Below are positions 15,119 through 20,706 of a stretch of 20,706 bases of DNA, one piece after another. The stretch spans positions 1 through 20,706 of the forward strand of contig CAAFJQ010000116.1 in assembly GCA_900763245.1 (NCBI GenBank). Reading direction: 5' to 3'. Numbering within the stretch: the first letter of the stretch is position 1; every line of letters starts with the position of its first letter. A program made the translations under genes and the position numbers. The notes below the pieces were generated by a model, which was not told where the DNA came from, ran no database searches, and was given only the letters and a program-made list of their open reading frames with translations. The stretch comes from Bacilli bacterium. GTDB taxonomy: Bacteria > Bacillota_I > Bacilli_A > RFN20 > CAG-288.

Positions 15119-15676
15119 CTAATCTCCATTGACGAATAGATAACCATCTTCGATATTGATTTCTTCTAGTGCCACCTCATTTTCAAAGTAATCGGCTTTA
15201 TCTTTGTATCTATCAGTGATGAAGTTAAGTCTTTTATTTGTCGATCCTAAAAGCAGTCTTTTAAAATCATGTTTGGAATCTATATACAGACCGTCAATCA
15301 ACAAGTCCACTGATGATACAAGATTGGAATCAAGTTCATTTTTATATCTCCCAGAGAACATTATGATTCCTAATCCTAATTCACGGACTTTCTTATTGAA
15401 ATCAGTAAGCCCTTTTTGTATCGAAGGTTCTCCTCCGCTAAGAGTGATTCCTTCTATTCCATATTTGTTCTTTGCTTCTTTGACTATTTTCAACAATTTG
15501 TCTTCACCGACAATGTGTTTGGGAGCTAATTTTTGCAAATCAAAATTGCAGCATCCTGGACAATGAATGTTGCAGCCTTGGAACCATATACAGCAACGGC
15601 TATATGGCCCTTCGGTCTTTGTGTTTAATTTTATATTTGCGACGTTGAATTTAATCGAAGATGAATTCGAATCCAT
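15119..15676 (-). CDS. Stand-alone NrdG-like radical SAM protein
   Basis: This is a compact radical SAM enzyme of 185 residues. The cluster motif CX3CX2C is C35-NIH-C39-PG-C42 inside GPYSRCCIWFQGC, the pattern of glycyl-radical activating enzymes such as NrdG. GGEP at 81-84 is the SAM-binding motif. No anaerobic ribonucleotide reductase (nrdD) or other glycyl-radical partner is encoded nearby, so it probably does not serve that pathway. It is the last gene of the four-gene operon. Its ATG lies inside the end of the AAA+ gene (26-bp overlap), with AGGA 6 bases upstream, so it is made together with the unfoldase. Its substrate may be one of the operon's own proteins, or a nucleotide or RNA; that is inference. 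Confidence 0.85.
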   Translation of the reverse strand: MDSNSSSIKFNVANIKLNTKTEGPYSRCCIWFQGCNIHCPGCCNFDLQKLAPKHIVGEDKLLKIVKEAKNKYGIEGITLSGGEPSIQKGLTDFNKKVRELGLGIIMFSGRYKNELDSNLVSSVDLLIDGLYIDSKHDFKRLLLGSTNKRLNFITDRYKDKADYFENEVALEEINIEDGYLFVNGD

Positions 15677-17474
15677 TTTTTCCTACTTTCGCAACTATAT
15701 CGCTGCCCTTTAAGCCACGGAGTTCGTCTTTGTTGTCGAAGAGATATTTAGCCAAAGGATCAAGCAGTCTGTCATTGATGGCGTTGAGGATATCTCTACC
15801 ACCTTTAGATGAATCAACTCCATTAAGAATATAATCAATGGCTTCCATCTCTTTCTCGAATTCAAGAGTTAGCTTGTACTTTTCCTCTATTCCTTTGATG
15901 ACTGGTTTCAATTTGGATTTGCAAATCTTGTATTGGAAATCTCTGCTGTTGATGAAGTTGAAGGGAACGATGTTGTTGTAACCGATACGTCCCAAAAGCT
16001 CAGGTCTCTTAAGCTCATTATCGAAGTAATTCTTGACGATCTTGGTGAATTCTTTAGCAACACCTTCCTTGTCAGAACTTGCTTGTACTTCATTGGCACC
16101 CAAGTTAGAGGTGAAGACGATGATTGTGTCGCTGAAGTAGACTGTTTCACCCTTGGAATCGGTGAGTCTTCCGTCTTCAAGGATTTGAAGGAAGATATCC
16201 AAGATTCTAGGATTTGGCTTAGCTGCCTTTTCGATTTCATCGAATAAGACGACACTGAATGGATGTTCCTTGATGGCGTTAGTCAATTGTCCGCCTTCTT
16301 CATACCCGACATATCCAGGAGCGGCACCGATAAGCTTTTGATCGCTGTTCTCTTGAGCGTATTCAGACATATCGAAACGGATACAAGCCTGCTCATCGCC
16401 GAATAAGAATTTAGCCAAAGCTTTGGAAAGTTCTGTCTTGCCTACACCAGTAGGACCAACGAAGAAGAACACGCCTTTAGGCATTGATCTAGATGAAGTC
16501 TTATGAAGCCCAGTGAGCCCCATGTAGGCTTTGATGACCGTCTTTTCGATTCTCTCTATGGCTTCGTCTTGCCCAACAACTCTTTCAGAAAGTTCCTTTT
16601 TGATATTCTTGACTCTTTCGTATTCGAGTTTCTCCCAAGGATTTTCTTTCTCGCCGTATTTGAACAAATAGAAGAGCTTATCGAATGTGGTCTTCTCTTC
16701 TTTTCTGGATAATCTGGAAAGTTGGATGATTTCTCTGTTGGTGAAATCCTCGAGCATATCGATATATTGAGAGTTCTCAACATCTAAAAGCGATGACGTC
16801 CCATTAGGAAGTTTGACGTTGAATGAGTCTTCTATTTTCTCAACGATGGCTTTTCTTTCCTCTCTATCAGGTTTTTGAAGGGTGACTATCTCAACTTCAG
16901 GGTTTCCTTGGTAGAAAGAAATGGGCATTCCTGAAGTCTTGTTGAGAATCATTATGACTACGCTCTCGTTGCAGTCGGAGTCAAGGTAGTCGACCTTTCT
17001 ATCCTTCAATGCTTTTCCAAGCAAAGTGATGTTTTGCCTTTCGTCTTCGGAAAGCCCATTGACACCGAAAAGATACTCAGACCAATTGAGAATGAATGCA
17101 ATCTTCCTTTTTCTATCAATAACGTTCTTGTAGACGACATTAAGGATCTCAGATGGCGCCTTGAATAAGCCTGACTGGCCTTTAGGCTGCTCTTGCTCTT
17201 CCTCGTCGTCGCCCAAATCATAGGCATCGCCTTGGACTTCGACGTCATCGGTTACTTTGAGTTTGTCGATGGCTCCGGTTGCCCCTTCGACTCTATCCCA
17301 ATAGACGATGTCGGGATAATCCATCTCCTTGAGCATGCTCTCAAGGTATTCTCTCAATGTGACGATTTTCTTCTTGTCGTCAAGATAGACGTCACCGACG
17401 TTTCCGTCGATCATAACGCATTTCTTGATACCCGTGCTTCTTTTGATTTTGTTAAAACTGTTTTGCAATGACAT
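15651..17474 (-). CDS. ClpB-like AAA+ unfoldase with a degenerate first ATPase domain
   Basis: A 607-residue protein with two AAA-like modules. The first (about residues 1-270) keeps the IDGNVGDV and LREYLE patterns of certain AAA proteins but has no Walker A, and its Walker B position reads FILNW. An acidic, glutamine-containing linker is at 86-100. The second (285-607) is an active ClpA/B-type ring ATPase: Walker A GPTGVGKT 340-347, aromatic pore loop GYVG 387-390, Walker B VVLFDE 408-413, sensor-1 N457, arginine finger R496 (RPELLGR) and sensor-2 GGR 558-560. There is no Clp N-domain, coiled M-domain or ClpP-binding tripeptide that I can see. It should thread or remodel a protein partner, probably the coiled-coil or HEPN product. 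AGGAGGT precedes the ATG by 7 bases. Confidence 0.88.
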   Translation of the reverse strand: MSLQNSFNKIKRSTGIKKCVMIDGNVGDVYLDDKKKIVTLREYLESMLKEMDYPDIVYWDRVEGATGAIDKLKVTDDVEVQGDAYDLGDDEEEQEQPKGQSGLFKAPSEILNVVYKNVIDRKRKIAFILNWSEYLFGVNGLSEDERQNITLLGKALKDRKVDYLDSDCNESVVIMILNKTSGMPISFYQGNPEVEIVTLQKPDREERKAIVEKIEDSFNVKLPNGTSSLLDVENSQYIDMLEDFTNREIIQLSRLSRKEEKTTFDKLFYLFKYGEKENPWEKLEYERVKNIKKELSERVVGQDEAIERIEKTVIKAYMGLTGLHKTSSRSMPKGVFFFVGPTGVGKTELSKALAKFLFGDEQACIRFDMSEYAQENSDQKLIGAAPGYVGYEEGGQLTNAIKEHPFSVVLFDEIEKAAKPNPRILDIFLQILEDGRLTDSKGETVYFSDTIIVFTSNLGANEVQASSDKEGVAKEFTKIVKNYFDNELKRPELLGRIGYNNIVPFNFINSRDFQYKICKSKLKPVIKGIEEKYKLTLEFEKEMEAIDYILNGVDSSKGGRDILNAINDRLLDPLAKYLFDNKDELRGLKGSDIVAKVGKNGFEFIFD

Positions 17475-17486
17475 TGGCGTTACCTC

Positions 17487-18578
17487 CTAATTCGTGCCTT
17501 TGTTTTTATTAACGTACTGATATTTCTGTGTTTGAACCTTGTCTGGATTCTCCCAAATCACTTCTTCGTGCTTTATATCAATATCGTAAATGTTTTTAAG
17601 GTCTTCCAAGAAAGGTTCTATATCTTTCTTGCAAGCTTGGCCCTCGTATTGGTCGAAGTGATACATGAATTTGCCATTGAGTTGGATTTCGAATTCAGCC
17701 CTTTGGCCTGATGCTTTTAGAGCAACAAGTTTTACTATATTGTTTTTCTTATCAATCTTAAGGTTATTCTTTGTGTCGACAATAAATCCTCTAGCCTTGA
17801 TGGACTTGATTATAACTTTGAGCGTTTCTTTTCTAATCTTCTCATCAACGATTGCATCGTTCGCAATGCTTGTTGCCTCGCTGATTGTTTTGGCATTATT
17901 TAGAACTTCAGTGTCGATTCCTTGTTGTTTGAGCTCTTCTTTAGTTTCGGCAATAACTGTGGCTGTTTTCTTGCCAAGTAAAATGTCATATTCTTCCTGA
18001 GCGTTAGCCTTAAGCTGCTCGAATGACAATCCCTTATTTTCTTCATTGAGTAACTCTCTGTAAGTTAAATCTCTCAATGACACATCTTCGATGGAATTGA
18101 TCTTATCCATCATTTTCTCATCAAGATTTAAAACACCATTTGCTTTTTTTTCTAAGTTTTCAAACAGCCTATTGCCTGCATCAAGCAATCCTTCGTCAAT
18201 CATTTGGTCGATGACTGCCAACTTAGATCCAGTTAATTGATTGGTCAAATTAAGAAGTTCATCCGCTTTTACAATTATATCGTCCTTAGTTTGTAGGTAC
18301 TGATTATATTCTTTGCTGTCGGAATCTACTTTTTTGCTTCTTTGCTTGTATGCATCGAATGATTTTTTGAAAGCTTCTATTTCAGTCTTAATTTTCTCTT
18401 TAGCTTCTAATAAATAGGCTTCATATTCTTTAACTTTAGAATTTTCCAAACTGTTTGCGGTTTCATGAATTCTATTCAAGGTCTTGCCTATCTTACACAA
18501 GGACGCTACGGCGACTTCGCACTTGGCCTGTGCTTCAACGGACACGCCTTGATAATCTATAACTACTTGATGGCTCAT
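17487..18578 (-). CDS. Coiled-coil protein of the HEPN/ClpB-like operon
   Basis: I do not recognise this 363-residue protein. Residues 45-130 are a charged heptad-like coiled coil (KEYEAYLLEAKEKIKTEIEA and onward), with further helices to about 265. A compact C-terminal domain (about 270-345) has alternating beta-like segments, GFIVDTKNN, IVKLVALKA, FEIQLNGKFMYHFD, ending in a polar, lysine- and asparagine-rich tail. No signal peptide, membrane segment or catalytic motif is seen. Its ATG overlaps the TGA of the HEPN gene (ATGA), with GGAGGAGG 6 bases before it, and it lies 12 bp ahead of the unfoldase gene. The likely role is adaptor, sensor or scaffold between the HEPN protein and the AAA+ ring; this is inferred from gene order only. 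Confidence 0.75.
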   Translation of the reverse strand: MSHQVVIDYQGVSVEAQAKCEVAVASLCKIGKTLNRIHETANSLENSKVKEYEAYLLEAKEKIKTEIEAFKKSFDAYKQRSKKVDSDSKEYNQYLQTKDDIIVKADELLNLTNQLTGSKLAVIDQMIDEGLLDAGNRLFENLEKKANGVLNLDEKMMDKINSIEDVSLRDLTYRELLNEENKGLSFEQLKANAQEEYDILLGKKTATVIAETKEELKQQGIDTEVLNNAKTISEATSIANDAIVDEKIRKETLKVIIKSIKARGFIVDTKNNLKIDKKNNIVKLVALKASGQRAEFEIQLNGKFMYHFDQYEGQACKKDIEPFLEDLKNIYDIDIKHEEVIWENPDKVQTQKYQYVNKNKGTN

Positions 18579-20569
18579 TTCTTATCCTCCTCCTTGCCTA
18601 GTTCAAATATTTCTTTGCTCCAACGTCTGATATCATCAGGTTGGAAGTTAGCATCTCTTTCTTCTGGATGTATATATGCGTTTCTGTTTTCCTTGAAAGT
18701 TAATAAATCATAAACTATGTTGCGATCTATTAGTTTTTCTTTTTTAGCAACTGTTAATCTCTCCCATAGAGTGCCATCTAATTTGAACTTGGTCTTCAAG
18801 ATGGACTCCAATTTAGCCGCAAGGTTAACGAACACGAATTGATAATCGCCGTTAACTATCTTTTTATCAATTAGTTCTGGAGTGATGTTGTTTGGATTCT
18901 TCAAGGCCACGTCAAGCATATTGAAATCGTCGTTTATCTTTTTGAAGATATTCATGAATGATTCCATAGAATTGAACGCATCCGTGTTCTTCTCTTTGAA
19001 GAAGCTGATTTGGTTAGTCAGAGAAGACGCCGTGCTATAACGCTCCTTGAATTCTATTTTTTCTATTTTCTCTAGATCGATAACGTAATTAAATGCATCA
19101 TTGATGCCGGTCAAAGATTTCATATGTTTGACACAGGTTCTATAGTTGATGAAATCTAGTACAAACTTATCGGTAGATGTTTTTCCGTTGAGCACCTCAG
19201 GAATAGGGTTAGCATAAAAAGCAGCGACTTTCCTATCGAATCCTGATTCAACCAAAGTTTCATAAGCATTGAGATTGCTTTGAATATCACCTATATTGGT
19301 GAATATCTCGGTCAAAACATCATTCTCATTCAAGCCGATGAATTTAGGAATTGAGTGGGTTATCTTCAAGAAGGACTCCAACTTATCTTCATCGATAGTC
19401 TTAGCGTAATTATGATAATTATCAGCCAAGAGAGCCTTATATCTTTGCGATATCGTTTCATTTGTTATGGCTGAATCTTTTATTTCTTTGAGCAACACGA
19501 TGTTGTTTTCGAAATTGTGGGTCATATAGCCGTCCAAGATATCACATGCTGTCTTAGTATCTTTGGTTATATTCGTAAGTCTAACGATATCCTTGAAGGA
19601 CTCTTCGCTATAAGCGTGTCTTGCTTCCAAATAAGGAAGAGCTATTTTTTGAAGTTCTTCGGTTGAGATCCTGAGTTTAAGCACCAACGGGATACGTATA
19701 TCTCCAAAAATTTTATTACTGAAAACAAATACGCCGGGAACATAGGCATATATGGAGTTATCCTGGCCAACAACCATAAACTCACAAGAATTAGATATGA
19801 TATCTAATCCTTTTGTTCCATCAATACTGAAAATTCCACTATTTGTATAATTACCCCTAGTGACCAATAGCTTATTCTTTTTCTTAAGTTCGTCCCTTAT
19901 TTCTTTAGGAATCAAAACCTGAGCGATATCAAAGTTGTTGAATGAAGATAATTTTAAACCATCGGTATATGATGACTCGAAGTTGAATTTGGTCTTTAAA
20001 GTTAGGAACTTGTTGATGATCTCTGCTGAATAATATTTATCGAAGAATTTCTTTAGCTGCTCATTATCAAATTCAAAATCAAGATTGTCGTCGTTTATTT
20101 CAATCGAGCAATCGTATTTTGCCACCCAATTCTTTTGATCTAAAGTTTCTACTTTAGTGATGACTTCTTCTTTTTTGATGGTCACATCGCCTTGGCGTTT
20201 GCTGTTATCGTCATAGATAGGAATCCTCTTTCCTTGATTCGACTTCAGGAAATCTTCTACGTCTTTGTTGATTCTGAATTGCTCCATGAATTCAGGAGTG
20301 ATCGCACTATCCATCAACGGCTTTGGCTCCATGTCAGAATTGAGCAATCCAATAGAAAAATTATTCAAGGCAATGTCGTACCAAACAGGAATCCTTGTCT
20401 CTTTAATAACTCCAGTAGGAATGGATTCTTCCCTGAAGACTTTTTTGCCTTCAGCTGTGAATGAGAAATCACTGATGAGATATTCATCGAAGGCATCTCT
20501 TTCTCTATCAACCTCTATGATGTTTTTGTTCTCTAAATCTCTCAATGCATTCTCATAGATGAAATGCAC
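18575..20569 (-). CDS. HEPN-domain protein, possible RNase effector (5-prime end may be truncated)
   Basis: A 664-residue protein read from a GTG at 20569. The first 50 residues look like the last helix and wing of a winged helix (ENALRDLENKNIIEVD, then FSFTAEGKKVF), so an N-terminal portion may be missing. The middle is a long mixed alpha/beta region I cannot assign. The last 120 residues are helical and carry RNAYIH at 629-634, an exact match to the HEPN nuclease motif R[N/D/H]xxxH, preceded by a helix (VNLAAKLESILKTKF) typical of the fold. HEPN proteins with this motif are often metal-independent RNases in toxin, Abi and CRISPR systems. GGGAG lies 7 bases before the GTG. No closer ATG exists, and the upstream stop at 20588 is in the same frame. 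Translation is coupled to the coiled-coil gene. Confidence 0.75.
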   Translation of the reverse strand: MHFIYENALRDLENKNIIEVDRERDAFDEYLISDFSFTAEGKKVFREESIPTGVIKETRIPVWYDIALNNFSIGLLNSDMEPKPLMDSAITPEFMEQFRINKDVEDFLKSNQGKRIPIYDDNSKRQGDVTIKKEEVITKVETLDQKNWVAKYDCSIEINDDNLDFEFDNEQLKKFFDKYYSAEIINKFLTLKTKFNFESSYTDGLKLSSFNNFDIAQVLIPKEIRDELKKKNKLLVTRGNYTNSGIFSIDGTKGLDIISNSCEFMVVGQDNSIYAYVPGVFVFSNKIFGDIRIPLVLKLRISTEELQKIALPYLEARHAYSEESFKDIVRLTNITKDTKTACDILDGYMTHNFENNIVLLKEIKDSAITNETISQRYKALLADNYHNYAKTIDEDKLESFLKITHSIPKFIGLNENDVLTEIFTNIGDIQSNLNAYETLVESGFDRKVAAFYANPIPEVLNGKTSTDKFVLDFINYRTCVKHMKSLTGINDAFNYVIDLEKIEKIEFKERYSTASSLTNQISFFKEKNTDAFNSMESFMNIFKKINDDFNMLDVALKNPNNITPELIDKKIVNGDYQFVFVNLAAKLESILKTKFKLDGTLWERLTVAKKEKLIDRNIVYDLLTFKENRNAYIHPEERDANFQPDDIRRWSKEIFELGKEEDKK

Positions 20570-20587
20570 CCTAAACTCCCACTGAAA

Positions 20588-20706
20588 TTATACGCTTTTG
20601 ACTTCCGTCCTTAAAAACTCGTCTATTTTCTTTTCGTCGTAGCCCAGATTCCCGAAGACGGATTTCATCTTGCTTGTCAGGGCGTATTTTCTCTGCCAAC
20701 CGTTCC
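20588..20706 (-). CDS. 3-prime end of an unidentified gene, cut by the window edge
   Basis: The last 38 codons of an ORF that enters from the right edge and ends in TAA at 20588. The visible end (KMKSVFGNLGYDEKKIDEFL) reads like a genuine, soluble C-terminus. Its codons look richer in G and C than those of the HEPN gene that follows 18 bp later. Stop and next start are in the same frame. It may be the first gene of the operon, or the end of a mobile element that replaced the front of the HEPN gene. I do not recognise the family. Confidence 0.4.
   Translation of the reverse strand, partial: NGWQRKYALTSKMKSVFGNLGYDEKKIDEFLRTEVKSV

Noticed and set aside
15119..15676. nrdG of an anaerobic ribonucleotide reductase operon
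   Set aside because: There is no nrdD, and the gene is fused by overlap to a AAA+ operon, so the symbol would mislead.

Overview
The window looks like an anaerobic, gut-type Firmicute, possibly an Erysipelotrichales relative. This is an inference from four things: strong Shine-Dalgarno sites (AGGAGG type), Gram-positive style lipoproteins, CcpA-type cre-like sites, and moderate GC with TAA, TAG and TGA all used as stops (so not the Mycoplasma code).

Layout. (1) 1-2750: two minus-strand AAA_14/DUF4143-type ATPase genes. The first is broken and bracketed by a 31-bp palindromic direct repeat. The second is intact and has five repeat units at an exact 23-bp period just upstream of its start. (2) 2900-12204: a minus-strand carbohydrate operon in the order GH16 glucanase lipoprotein, two ABC permeases, a 1033-residue surface lipoprotein, a ROK-type regulator and an MsmK/UgpC-like ATPase. 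Genes overlap or lie a few bases apart, and a terminator closes the operon. A divergent solute-binding lipoprotein gene starts at 12428, so the transporter would be complete except that this gene is truncated. (3) 13300-14950: an IS110-family insertion sequence with a DEDD/serine transposase and a folded leader that looks like a bridge RNA. Just beyond it lies a probable decayed scrap of an rRNA methyltransferase gene. (4) 15119-20569: a translationally coupled minus-strand operon of four genes: a 664-residue protein ending in a HEPN-type RNase motif, a coiled-coil protein, a ClpB-like AAA+ unfoldase with a degenerate first ATPase domain, and a stand-alone NrdG-like radical SAM protein. (5) From 20588 to the right edge: the end of an unidentified ORF that stops in the same frame as the HEPN gene.

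How they work together. Region 2 is a beta-glucan capture and import locus: surface cleavage by GH16, import through the two permeases with the dedicated ATPase, and control by the ROK protein and by catabolite repression at the divergent promoters. Its binding protein appears to have been lost through rearrangement near the IS. Region 4 is the best candidate for an undescribed system. It combines a possible RNA-cleaving effector, a threading ATPase and a radical SAM modifier, fits a conflict or stress module, and sits among mobile-DNA debris. I know of no named system with exactly this set, and its function is inferred only.
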